Shown here piece by piece: positions 46,699-58,489 of a DNA stretch of 64,000 bases. The DNA is from Cryptomeria japonica. Taxonomy: Eukaryota; Streptophyta; Pinopsida; Cupressales; Cupressaceae. The notes under the pieces were generated by a model. That model worked only from the letters and a program-made list of their open reading frames with translations, did not search any database and was not told the DNA's origin. Position numbers and translations under genes: made by a program. The stretch is from NCBI RefSeq assembly GCF_030272615.1, contig NC_081414.1, forward strand, positions 238,611,233 to 238,675,232, in the 5' to 3' direction. How positions within the stretch are numbered: the first letter of the stretch is position 1; every line of letters starts with the position of its first letter.

Positions 46699-47640
46699 AT
46701 AATGTTTACGTGTAGGATGTTATAGCATCTTCCTGATAATATACCCTGCACCCTGCATTTTCCTGGAAATCTGGATTGCGAACATAAATAATACGCATCT
46801 TTACCAGATAGAAACTAAGGAAATAGGGAAAATTTTACAACAAAACCATGTGTTGATTGGTTGGGTGTGCTCAGATTAATAACGGGTTAAGCAAAATAGC
46901 CTCCGCTATAGTTTCCTGCGGGCAGGAACTAACAAATCTTTAGGATGGCATGCGCCACCAAAAGATATTTTCATTGAGATCTTGATAGTGGCACATTCTA
47001 GGGAATTTGGTTTTGTGTTAAATGCAATAAGCTTTTCTATAATTATAGAGTAATAAAATAAATAAAGGTGTAGAAAAATGAAATTACTGCTGCCTGAGTT
47101 GATAGCTGTAAGGATTTTTTTAGAGAAAGCATTTCTGTGGTGTTGAAATTATGTTACTCAAAACTCAATTTATAGATTTATATTTTTAGAGAATTTTTAG
47201 ATCAAATTCTGTCATTCACAAGAATACTATTGAAATTGTATATCAATATGTAGCTCGAAAATTTATTTAGATACTGTAATACTGATTAAATAGTATGTCA
47301 GATTAAATCTAGTTGACTTTCTTGAAATTAATTAGAACAATACAGTCAACTAGATTTAGTCTGGGATATTCTGATAGTAATACAATTAAATCTATTTGAA
47401 AAAAATCAAAATAATAAAAGAAAAAATATTATTTTTCAATAAATCGAGACAGAGTTATCAACATAGTACATCTCAACCTTAAATTCTGTAAAGCTGAAAA
47501 GAAAAAAAAACAAGAAAAAGAAACAGAATTAACATACTCAAAACAGAGTTATAAAAATAGTATATCCCATTAAAATATAAGAAACCCTGCATCTAAAAAG
47601 AGAAAAAGCCATGTTGGCCGGCGTCGCTGTGTCTCTGTTG
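46699..47640. other. AT-rich interval with a short hairpin
   Basis: No gene recognised. It contains the hairpin at 47297-47364. It ends at the decayed primer-binding site of a copia LTR fragment. Confidence 0.4.
47297..47364. other. 21-22-bp stem hairpin, precursor-like
   Basis: Arms 47297-47318 (GTCAGATTAAATCTAGTTGA...) and 47344-47364 (AGTCAACTAGATTTAGTCTG) pair with one mismatch over a 25-nt loop. Weaker pairing extends the stem outward to roughly 47262-47395. Size and shape resemble a small plant miRNA or MITE hairpin, but there is no evidence of expression. Confidence 0.5.
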
Positions 47641-47654
47641 ACCAAGAGGGGGAA

Positions 47655-48913
47655 TGTTGTAAGACAGATAGAATTCCCTACCAAACGGATTCAGCTGACT
47701 CATTTTCTTTCAGGCTGTAATAACAAGTGAAAGCAAAGCCTCAAGGAATCACGAGTAAAAAGATTTATAAACTGAAACCACAGTGGGTTGTATTTATATC
47801 AGCTTGTCATGGAGATTAACCAATTAAAACACTTTGCCTCTTCAAGATATAAATTGATAGAGCGTTGATTCTACTGAAAACAAATTGTAATGACCTAAGT
47901 TGCTTGTCAAACCTAGATGAATATTAGGTTCATACAGAGTTCAACTGAAGAAAGAAACATCCTGAATAGGTTAACTATCATTTCTTTATAGCTCTGAAAA
48001 TACTAATATTCAACAACTTCAAAGATTTATCGTACAATACATAGACCAACTGTAAACCTACGGAAGAGAGGGTACAAAAATAAAATATTGTTTACCAATC
48101 TCCCCACAATCCGTGCCAGAACAATTAATGGGACAGGTGATAGGTTGGAGGTGTAGATTGAGATAGGAGTAGACTGAAATCCAGTCGTATCCAAGAAAGA
48201 TCAGGTTTTTGTTAGTCTTTAATGTTGAAGATTGACAATAGATATGGGAGAAATGGACATCTTAGGAAAGGCAGTGAGTAATTGGGATTATCTTCCAACA
48301 TATCTGAAGCCTATTTCTTATTAGTTTTTAGAAATCAAAATCATCTTTATTAGTGGGATTCATATTACGATATAATAATAGAATTTAATTGCATAATTTT
48401 TGAGTTAAATTGGTTCATTCATATTTCATAACAGATATCCAGTGAGAATGAATGGTCTACTTAACATTCATTGTATCGAGGTGATGCACACATGGCTGAA
48501 ACATCAAGACTTCCTAAGAGTAGGTCACCCATCCTAATAATTTTTCTGACTCAAACATGAGAAACTCTATGATTAAGTGTGCTTGAATTGAAGTAATACT
48601 GAGATGACTGACCTCATGAGAAATTCCAATACTTCATTAACCAAACCATCTTAAATACATTCATAGAGATTATATATTGATTAGATTCTTTTACAATACA
48701 ACTTAATTCTTAAACTCCCACCAAAATTCATTCTTTTATATGACATAGCCACATTATCTTCTATTGTATTGCAAGATTGATAGTGAATGTTTTAGGTGAT
48801 ATGCCAAAGGTCACAAAATGCATGCATCATTAAGAAAAAACCCCAAGAAAAGTAAAACCTATGAACGTTTCAATTAGATCTAGGCTAACCCAAAGAATAA
48901 TAAACTTGTTAAA
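47655..48913 (-). repeat. Copia LTR, third copy, fused to copia internal sequence
   Basis: Same LTR, starting after a decayed primer-binding site (TCTCTGTTGACCAAGAG). It has about 90 bp inserted at 47851-47945 and only one TTTCAATTAGATCTAGGC unit. At 48913 it breaks off after CTTGTTAAA into GCAAGAGACCTTAGTAGG, matching copia sequence at 22241. The join skips about 2.8 kb that separates these blocks in copies 1 and 2. Confidence 0.7.
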
Positions 48914-50224
48914 CATGCAAGAGACCTTAGTAGGATTTATAATATAAAGAAAATTACAACTTTGTTTTAGGGCTTGAACACAGGGAAGCAAATACACAGT
49001 AAATAATTTATTTAGGGCTTCAACCCAAGTTCATTACTCTTTGATAATTATCATATTTATGGAAGGATGATTTAGCCTCAAATTAGCATGAAGAATTAAT
49101 TAATTTCAATAATAATAACTCAACATGACTTCAAATTAGCATGAATAATTAATTAATTTCAATAATAATAAATCAACATGACTACATTAGCTACTTTGAC
49201 ACATTGCATCTAGCACACTTCTGGCTATACTCAAATGTAGCTACTTTTGGATTACTACCTCCAATAAGCATTATAAATTTATTTAAACACTTCCACACAA
49301 CACACCACCATCACATAAAGTCAAATCTGCATTTTTCCCCATTTTGAGACATGCATAATAGAGTGAAATCCATTAAGGAAATCATTTCCATAACCAAATC
49401 AATTCCCAAGAGCTATTAAAATTCAAATATGCAAACACGGAGAAGACAATCTTTTCCAAAAATAAAATGCAGAAGTAAGAACCACCAACCTACAATTGGC
49501 AAAACCAAAACTTGAAGTTGAAATCTGAAATTGTCAAGCCTTCTCAAATCTAAATGGCAATCCACTCTTCCAAACCAAATTCGAACCAAAACTTGAAGTT
49601 GAAATCCGAAATTGTCAAGCCTTCTCAAATCCCAATGGCAATCCACTCTACCAAACCAAATTCGAAAGCCACTTGAAATGATTTGCCCGATGATTAACCC
49701 GTGCGCAGACTAGCAAGCCAAAATAAATAGAAAAATTAAATTTTAGATTATAGTTTTTTATAGTTTTTCCCACCAATAAAAAAATTTCAAAAACCATATA
49801 TATTAGTTACCATTGCAGAGTTCAAAAAATACATAATATAAATATATATTTCTTATCTACTCAATCAAGAGGACCAATTGAAAATAAGGGTAGGTAAAAT
49901 ATATCAAACTCAATTACTTTAATATAGAAATGACATTCAATTAGGATATACAAATATTTCCTCAAAATTTGACGGTAGGTTAAAATAATATTATTTACAA
50001 ATAATATTCCATATTTTAATTAAATAATTCTTACACAATAATTTATAATTAATCTTCATTATTCATAATAACACAAATAAATAAAATAAATAGAACTCAA
50101 ATAAATAATTAAATTAAAAGCAATAAATAAAAGTCATCTCAACAATAAATCAAATAAATTAAATAATTAAACAATAAATGTAGTACAATTAAATATTAAT
50201 AACTTAATTACTCAATTAAACTCT
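48914..50224. other. Copia 5' region/LTR-like sequence in copy 2
   Basis: Matches 22.24-22.82 and 57.43-58.48 kb. Contains an 82-bp tandem duplication (CTTGAAGTTGAAATC at 49510 and 49592) and a second short one near 49080-49170. 49860-49990 is missing from copy 1 (29.8 kb). No coding sequence. Confidence 0.5.
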
Positions 50225-52530
50225 TTTTTGTATTAAGAATCATAGAAAAACATTACAAATTCAAAGGTCTTGGTTGAAAAAAAACACAACCGTCTAACAG
50301 ATAGGACTCATAGTATCAATAAAACCATTACTGGAAAGCCTACAAGCCATATCATGTGACCTTACATTCAGGTTACAGATGAAGCATATGACTAATACAT
50401 ATTATAACTCAAAATTTATAAAATTACGGAATTGGAAGTCCCATATACACAACATATCATAAAAGAAACAACTTACCAACTAGCTAAAGAGGAAGGAGGA
50501 GTCAGGATCTATATTATCTCCCAAAGGGGGGATCCATGCAGTCCATCCCAATTTGCCCTCACACCACACCTATACATGTCCCTCAATGAACTGGTCTCTA
50601 TAGGGGTGGGTAGGTAGTCCTTCCAATTCCATCTGAATGAAGTCCTCTCGCTGTTGTCTTGGCTCCGTTTCCTATATAAATTTCATTAATGCGTGCTCAA
50701 AGTGTTTATTATTACTTCCCATTTGGTCCTAGGTAAAGCCATGTGACAACTCATTGATGAAGACATATGTTGCGCCATCGTTCTTCCATCTGTCAAAGTG
50801 TTTCTTATTACTTCCCATTCGGTCCCAGGTAAAGCCATGCGACAACTCGCTAATGAAGACATATATTGCACCATCATTCAACCATCTGACAAATTTGCCC
50901 TCATCAAGGCAGAGAACCACTGTGACCTGCATAGCAACAAGGTAAAGAATGAGTCTCCTAAGAGACTCAATGAGGTATCTACCCTTGCCAATAAACACAT
51001 CATCATCCCTAGATTTCCAAATGATCCAAAGAATTTCCAAGGAGAGAACAGACCAAAAGAGATTAGCACATTTCTTGCCACCTTTAATATAACCAAGTAA
51101 CACCTCATCAATAGTAAGACATTTAGTATCAATTGAAAGACCAAACAATTTAAACACCTCTTTGGTGAAATGACACTAAAAAAATATATATAGCATAGAT
51201 TCAAGGAGATGACACAATTTACACAATAGGGGGTTGCCATTATTGTCTTTAAGAGGGAGCTTGTGAAGCAGAAGTTTCCAGGCAAAGAACTTCTTTTTTG
51301 GTTCAGTTGGAGCGGACCAAAATATCAAGAGAGCAGAATGCCACTTTTTAGAGTCCTAGGTGAGGTTCCAAACATTATTGAAATGAGTTAGGATATCTTC
51401 AAAATTATAAAGGGAGTAGTACACAAGTTTGTCTTTCATTAGAGGGAGGGGAGAGCCATCAACCCAACAATGGGAAGAAATTGGGGAGAGCGTAGGAGGG
51501 GAAGATGAGGAGAGGATAGGGTCGAGTGCATTCTTGAGGATATTGTAGGTTCTGGCTTGGGAGATGGGGAGGTTGAAGGTCATACTAAGAGCGTCCCAAG
51601 AAATCACAGAACTATCTTTCAAGATGTGTTCAAAAGTAACAAGACCTAAGTTGTGCCATTTCAAGGTAGAACACCCTTGAAGGAAGGCCAGCTGCTACCC
51701 ATTATGCAGAATATTCCACCATATAGATTTGCCCAAGTTAAAAGTACCCTTATTATCAACAATGCCACTGTTACTGATGAATTGTTTGACTTGGTTCCAA
51801 GCCCTCCGTAAGGGCTTAAATACCTCTGAGCCCGCAGGAGAGATCTCAAAAATGCCACCAATCAAGTCACACATGGGCAAGTTCCTCCATTTCTTTGCCT
51901 TTTTTAGGGAGGGAACACTATATATTATGTTTGATCAGAATTTTCCAAGGTTCATTGTCGTCAAGGGCTTTAAAATCCATTTGGCAGCCAAGGCAATGCC
52001 CTAAATTTTGAGGTCTTTGAGGCCCATGCCCCCTGCATCTTAGATCTAACACACCAATCCCATTTTATAGCATGCTGTTTCCTGTTCCCCTTCCCATCTG
52101 GCCATAGGAATTTCCTAATTTGTTTTTGAACATTTCTTTTAGATTTGGGGAGACAGAGAAAGGGATACCCAGATATCTAGTGATTAGGTTCGCTCCCCCC
52201 CATTCCAGGTCAAATTTAGACAGCCAGTTGGGGGGGAGTTAGTCCATCCTAGCAAGGTAAATTTATGGAGAGCAATTTTGCTCCTTGAAGCCTTGCCAAA
52301 TATTTCAATATTGTGCAGCAGAGAAGATAGGTTCTCCTCTTCCAAGACAAGCAGGATAGTTGTATCATCAGCAAATTGAACATTGATAATTTCCTCTTTA
52401 TTAGGGAGAGAGATGACTTTGACCCTAGGGGTCATATTGCAATCCTTAAGAACATAGTACATAACATCAACAACCAACACAAATAAGACTGAGGCAAGTC
52501 GGCAACCTTGTCTCATTGACTTGGAAAGAA
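50225..52530 (-). pseudogene. LINE reverse transcriptase to 3' end (copy 2)
   Basis: Same element as at 30-32 kb. It keeps the segment missing there: FWSVLSLEILWIIWKSRDDD, VFIGKGRYLIESLRRLILYL (51060-50930), the tryptophan-rich region after the zf-RVT module. It also has a 96-bp in-frame tandem duplication and loses about 90 bp of the thumb near 52130. FADD is intact near 52375. Frameshifted and non-functional. Confidence 0.8.
50696..50887 (-). repeat. 96-bp tandem duplication inside the LINE (copy 2)
   Basis: TTCCCATTYGGTCCYAGGTA recurs 96 bp apart (50716 and 50812); both units encode DGA(T/I)YVFI(S/N)ELSHGFT. 96 is a multiple of three, so the frame is kept. Copy 1 has a single unit. Confidence 0.8.
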
Positions 52531-52756
52531 AAGAATCTGAAGTAGCATTCGAAGAAGCAAATATCTCTATCAAACTTGCAAGTGAAAGTGAAGGTACATT
52601 AATTGTTTTTGTTAGTGGAGAAGGAGTAGCTTGCGATTCTGATGCATTCCCAAAAAAGAGTAGAAAGACATTATGTGAGAAATTGGGACACCATTCATAC
52701 CCATTTTGATTGCTCTCACAATACCTGCAACTGTAACCCTTATACATATACATCAT
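52184..52756 (-). pseudogene. Chimeric frame: copia leader fused to LINE RT (copy 2, 190 codons)
   Basis: As at 31779-32444 (MMYMYKGYSCRYCESNQNGY start), but a one-base loss after NSPP (near 52230) shifts the frame and ends it early. Confidence 0.6.
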
Positions 52757-52908
52757 TCACTCCTTGAAAATATGTCCAAAATTATACAAAAACAAAACCT
52801 TCAATACAATGGTTATTCCAATCTAAAACAGCTCTATCTTCAATGCCTGCAAATAAAAGTGTTTAGCTTTTTCTGCCTAACAAACTTGCTCTGATACAAG
52901 ATGGGGAA

Positions 52909-54091
52909 TGTTGTAAGACAAATAGAATTCCCTATCAAACGGGTTCAGATGACTCATTTTCTGTTAGGCTGTAATAACAAGTGAAAGCGAAGCCTCAAGG
53001 AATCACGAGTAACAAGATTTATAAATTGAAACCATAGTGGGTTGTATTTATATCGGCTTGTCATGCAGATTAACCAATTAAAACACTTTGCCTCTTCAAG
53101 ATATAAAGAAAGAAACATCCTGAATAGGTTAACTACCATTTCTTTATAGCTCTGAAAATACTAATATTCAACAACTTCAAAGATTTATCGTACAATACAT
53201 AGACAAACTATAAACCTACGGAAGAGAGGGTACAAAAATAAAATATTGTTTATCAATCTCCCCACAATCCGTGCCAGAACAATTAATGGGACAGGTGACA
53301 GGTTGGAGGTGTAGATTGAGATAGGAGTAGACTGAAATCTAGTTGTATCCAAGAAAGATCAGGTTTTAAGTTAGTCTTTAATGTCAAAGATTGACAATAG
53401 ATATGGGAGAAATGGACATATTAGGAAAGGCAGTGAGTAATTGGGATTATCTTCCAACATATCTGAAGCTTATTTCTTATTAGTTTTTAGCAATCAAAAT
53501 CATCTTTATTAGTGGGATTCATATTACGATATAATATTAGAATTAAATTGCATAATTGTTGAGTTAAATTGGTTCACTCATATATGATGAGTAGTGGTTC
53601 AAATGAACATATATCTAGTGAGGTGATGCATACATGACTGAAGCATCAAGACTTCCTAAGAGTAGGTCACGCATCCTACTACTTTTTCTAACTCAAACAT
53701 GAGAAACTCCATGATTAAGTATGCTTGAATTGAAGTAATACTGAGATGACTGACCTCATACAAAGTTCCAATACTTCACTAATCAAACCATCTTAAATAC
53801 ATTCATCAGAATTATATATTGATCAGATTCTTTTAGATAACAACTTAATTCTTAAACTCCCAGCAAAGTTTTCTATTGTATTGCAAGATTGATAGCGAGT
53901 GCTTGATAAAATTTGCCCGCCGAATGTATTTCACAAAGTCTACCGTGATATGCCAAAGGTCACAAAATGCATGCATCATTAAGTAAAACCCCCATGAAAA
54001 GTAAAACCTATCAACCTTTCAATTAGATCTAGGCTTTCAATTAGATCTAGGCTAACCCAAAGAATAATAAACTTGTTAAAAATTTGTAACA
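52909..54091 (-). repeat. Copia 5' LTR, copy 2
   Basis: Duplicate of 32597-33781, with the same ends, the same primer-binding site (52897-52888) and the same TTTCAATTAGATCTAGGC duplication (54017-54052). Confidence 0.7.
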
Positions 54092-54336
54092 AGTACCTCT
54101 AGCCATTCAGGAGCATCCAAAGAAATTCCTGAGGAGTCAGAGAAATGATCACAAAGTATAGATAATGCTACTGTTGCTTCCATCTTCACCATTAGAACTA
54201 ACACTGTGATACAATGCATTGGTATAATGAGAAAAACTAACATAACAGGAGCACTAGCAACTTCCAGTACATTTATTACATTCTGGTATTTGACTGTTGT
54301 ATTTTTGGGCTTGTTTTTTGATCCTATATCCTCCAC
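54076..54336 (-). other. Unidentified frame next to the copia LTR (copy 2)
   Basis: 86 codons matching 34149-33766, with the hydrophobic segment altered (VMLVFLIIPMHCITVLVLMV). Conservation here follows from recent duplication and is not evidence of selection. Confidence 0.3.
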
Positions 54337-54853
54337 ACTGTTACCTCCACTGCATTGGTTTTCAGAGATTCCACCAAATGCTTATTTTTGTTGTTTAGTA
54401 TCTAGCCTAACTTCAATTACAATGTTAAGTACCTCCAACAAAATACTAATAGCAGTCAATCAAGAAGATATTAAAACAAAATAATATTTTACAATAATAT
54501 TATAATATCAAAAAGGAGGTCTGAGAATTTACATTACTTAGATAGAAATAGTAAAGAAAGTTTTTGTTTTGAAAATAATAGTAAAATCTTAAATTTTTAG
54601 GTTGTTAAATTAATATGATTTTTTCTTATGTAGAAAATTAGAGAGATGAGTAAAAGAAAGCTTTTTAAGAAAATGATAGTGAACTTTAATCTTTCAGATT
54701 CAAAAAATTATGAATTGATTAAAAATAGGATTAGCACTAAAAAATAAATATATGAATTTAAAAGAAGATTGAAATTACATTATAGTAGATTTAATAGAAA
54801 ATAATCATAAAATAAAATTTGAAACTCAACTTCCGAAAGATCAAATAAGGTAT

Positions 54854-55395
54854 TGATGCAGATAGATGAATGTGGTTGCTCAAGATTCTTAGAGAATGAC
54901 TTTAAGATCAAGATGAGCTGACCATCAAATGGACATTAGAACAATATGATACAGAAAGATGTCTAAATGGGATGAGAGGCATCTTTAAATTGAATTCTCA
55001 ATAGGACAACCAAAGGCTAGGATTAAGCAGTTTAATGGATGGTTATGATTAAATGAGGATTAGGGTTATGCTGGAAAGATGTACTCACGTGACAATTGTC
55101 ACATGATAAACAACATATAGGGCTTAGGATAAGGTTAGGGAGCATTCTTATAGGAATGACCAAGATTAAGAGGTTTAAGTTAAAATGGATGGATAGGATG
55201 TAAAGTTAGTTTGACTTTTGGGAAGGTGTCCAAGTTTAATGAATTAGGGACAAGGCTTAGTTAAATATGTGAAGCCGACAAGGTGGGACACTTGTTAAAT
55301 AACTACAAATTTCAATTATGAACCATGTAAATAATTGGTTTAGGGTAGGCTAAAATTAGGTGTGGGTTGGCAGTGGACAATGTTAGGTATCTACA
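54854..55395 (-). repeat. Gypsy-type LTR fragment (copy 3, internally deleted)
   Basis: Same LTR with about 200 bp missing near 55326. The near-palindrome is here the perfect 14-bp GTGACAATTGTCAC (55089-55102). Confidence 0.6.
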
Positions 55396-55509
55396 TTTTT
55401 CCCCTTTTAGAGACGATGTTACAAAAAGAAATCATTTCGAAGAAGATTATTTTGTAAGTTGTATTTTTACATGGAAAAAAATAGACATTTTAAAATTTTC
55501 TAGATGCTT

Positions 55510-56010
55510 TCAATAAATGTCATTTATTTAGACATAGTTCCTATTATATTATTCTCTTAGTCACAACAAAAATGGTTTTTATCCGGAAGATTAACAAACT
55601 TGAGGCTATGATTGAGGCTAACACTAGGGTAGAAAAATGGGTTATGGAGGAGAAGGACAAATAGATTTGCGAAGCTACAAGAAATATGGATTGTAAATTA
55701 GAGTATTGGTATAAAGTTGTGGGATGCAAAAAGACCTCAGTGAGAAGATGTCTCAAAGAAATGAGAACAAGATTGTAATGGATATTAAGGAAGGCTAAGA
55801 GATCCTTAAGTGTAAAATCAAGGAGATGTCCAAGAGAAGCCAAGAGATGGTTTTGAAGAGTTTGGCTTCCCTATAGGATATTTAGGAGGAAATTGATTGT
55901 AGGAAACTAAGTAAAAGAGACATGCTATGTCCCCCTCTACTTTGAACGAAGCCCCTTTCTTCTATGGTTAAAGATACTCTGCATTCTTATTTCAATAAAA
56001 GAAAGAAAGA
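55510..56010 (+). pseudogene. LINE-type coiled-coil C-terminal tail (copy 3)
   Basis: Third copy; it shares the GACAAATAG stop with copy 2, so copies 2 and 3 are closer to each other here than to copy 1. Confidence 0.45.
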
Positions 56011-56014
56011 AATA

Positions 56015-57560
56015 TTCTGATTTCTTCCATTCTATCATTTGAATCAAATAACTCCTCAAAATTAATTCTTTCAACTTGTGAATAACCTTTACATATAAGA
56101 ATTGCCTAGTTTCTTACAAATTCTCCATCTTCATTTAGTTTGTTTCTATCCATTTGATTGCTATCACATTCTTGTTTGCTAGACTTACTCCCAATTACCA
56201 AGTCTATTTTTTCTCAATTCGATTCAATTCTTCTTCCATTTCTTGTATCCAGTCGTCATCCATGTTGTCATCATTAGATCTAGAATCAAATTTCCCAAAA
56301 TCTTCATTTTTTTATGTCCATAACTCATAAGGAGTATTGCAACATTTCACTCATAGTTGTCCTCTATTAAGAATATGGACTTTAGTATGGAATGCTTGTT
56401 TCTAATAAATATGAGGTAGATTTTCCTCTTTTAACATTTTTCTTTCCCTGTGTCAAATAGTTCTATTTTTTTTTCTACTACTCCATTTTGCTAAGGAGTT
56501 CTAGAAGGAAATAGATGTCTCTTTATTCGATGTTCTTAATAAAAAATTTAAATTCATTTGAGGTAGAACTACCTCCTCTATCTAATGTTGGATAATTGAT
56601 TCTACTATTCATTTTGTTTTCAACCATTGACACAAAAATCTTAAGCATACTAAATGCCTCTGAGTTTTTTCTCAAGAATGTAACCCAACTCATCCTAGAG
56701 AAATCATCAATAAGTAACATGAAGCATCTTTCACCTTGAAGACTCTTTGTTTTTGTTAGTCTACACAAGTTAGTATTGACGAGCTCCAAAGATTTTGTAG
56801 AAGATAACTCAGTCTCAAACCTTGTCCTAGTTTACTTCCCAATCTAATTTTTTTTCCATAAGGTGTTTGTAGCATTGACAATCTTTGGCATGTCTCTGAT
56901 TGCATACGTAGAGCCAATCTTCACAAGATTCTCAAAGTTGATGTATCTCATTCTTTTGTTCCATATCAAAGATTTAATTGTTTGTCCTAGAAGATAGTTT
57001 ATTTTATTATTTTCCCTTAGGTTATATACATTTTCTTAAATTTGGTTTCCTTCTGCCACTAATATTCTAGATCTTGCCTTCCTAGTTTCATAGCCCTTAT
57101 AGTGAAAAGCGATATTGTTATCTTTCCTAAAAATTTGTATTGCATGGAGAAGATTGTTATTGAGACCCTTAGCATAGAGAATATCTTCTATATTGTTCTT
57201 CCCATCAATAGTTATTACTCCCTATCCAAAAATCATTTTAGAGGAGTCACCTTAAATATAATTGTGCCTCCAATCCATTTCTCAAGATTGGTGAAATTAC
57301 TTTTTTCACATGTCATGTGGTCAAAATAGATACTTTCATTCACCAAAGGGCTTTTATCTTCTTTTGTATGGAAGCCAATCCACATAGGTATAGAGTTCTC
57401 AATATTATTGTTAGTTTCTTGGGTGCAAGACACCTTAGTAAGATTTATAATATATATAAAATTATAACTTTTCTTTAGGGCTTCAACCCAAGGAAGAAAA
57501 TAGACACTAAATAATTTGTTTAGGGCTTCAACCCAAGTTCATTACTCTTTCATAATTACA
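56015..57560 (-). pseudogene. Ty1/copia fragment with integrase (copy 3)
   Basis: Minus strand. 57433-57233 is the protease/pre-integrase piece (NESIYFDHMTCEKSNFTNLE). 56789-56523 encodes an integrase core start: MELVNTNLCRLTKTKSLQGE, RCFMLLIDDFSRMSWVTFLR, SEAFSMLKIF, then TLDRGGSSTSNEF, where the first catalytic Asp region (normally HxDLCGP) is altered and the DRGGEFTS motif is partly kept. Then RT entry to about 56.2 kb. This copy shows what copies 1 and 2 have lost between protease and RT. Stops throughout. Confidence 0.75.
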
Positions 57561-58489
57561 ACACTTATGGAAGGATGATTTAGCCTCAAATTAGCATGAA
57601 TAATTAATTACTCAAATGTAGCTACTTTTAGATCACTACCTCCAGTAAGCATTATAAATTTATTTACACACTTCCACACAACACACTAACATCACATAAA
57701 ACTAATATCTGCATTTTCCCCCATTTCGAGACATGTATAACAGATTGAAATACATTAAGGAAAATAATTTCCACAACCAAGTAAATTCCCAAGAGCAATC
57801 AAAATTCAAATTTGCAGATACAGAGAAGACAATCTTTTCTGAAAATAAAATGCAAAAGTAAGAGCCATCAACCTGCAATTCCCAAAACCAAAAATTGAAG
57901 TTGAATACTGAAATTGTCGAGCCTTCTCAAATCGAAATTGTAATCCAATCTTCCAAACCAAATTCGAAAGCCTCTCGCAATGATTTTCTGGATGATTAAC
58001 CTGTACACATACCAACAAGCTAAAATAAATTCAAAAATTAAATTTTAGACTATAGTTTTTCCCACTAATAGAAAAATTCCAAAAACCATATATCTTACTT
58101 AGCTTTGCAAAGTTCGAAAAATACATAATATGAATATATATTTCTTACCTACTCAATCAAGCCAACCAATTGAAAATAAGGGTAGGTAAAATAAATCAAA
58201 CTCAATTACTTCAATATAGAAACGACAATCAATTAGGAAATACAAATATTTCCTTAAAATTAGACGGTAGGTTAAAATAATATTATTTACAAATAATATT
58301 CCATATTTTAATTAAATAATTCCCACACAATAATTTATAACTAATTATCATTATTCATAATAACATTAATAAATAAATAAAATAAAATCAATCGAACTCA
58401 AATAAATAATTAAATTAAAATCAATAAATAAAAGTCATCTCAATAATAAATCAAACAAATTAAATAATTAGTTCAGATATTTTGAGACA
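57561..58489. other. Copia 5' region/LTR-like sequence in copy 3
   Basis: Matches 49.05-50.17 kb through the AAATAATATTATTT blocks and ends near 58480 in ATAAATAA-rich sequence. No coding sequence recognised. Confidence 0.45.

Larger units (their letters stand above)
34057..54366. repeat. Tandem segmental duplication, copy 2 (20.3 kb, fullest copy)
   Basis: Begins GATTCCACCAAATG at 34057; the same boundary recurs at 54367. Matching pairs fix its register: the long inverted repeats at 25532 and 40163, LTRs starting at 32597 and 52909, and unknown frames at 33782 and 54092. It alone holds the gene island at 44.0-46.7 kb. Confidence 0.85.
54367..58480. repeat. Tandem segmental duplication, copy 3 (partial)
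   Basis: Repeats the left part of copies 1 and 2 (LTR fragment, LINE tail, copia fragment) but differs by indels: about 200 bp lost near 55326 in the LTR, and integrase coding sequence (56523-56789) that the other copies lack. After about 57.45 kb it matches 48.95-50.17 kb rather than 23-24 kb, and similarity stops near 58480. Confidence 0.75.
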
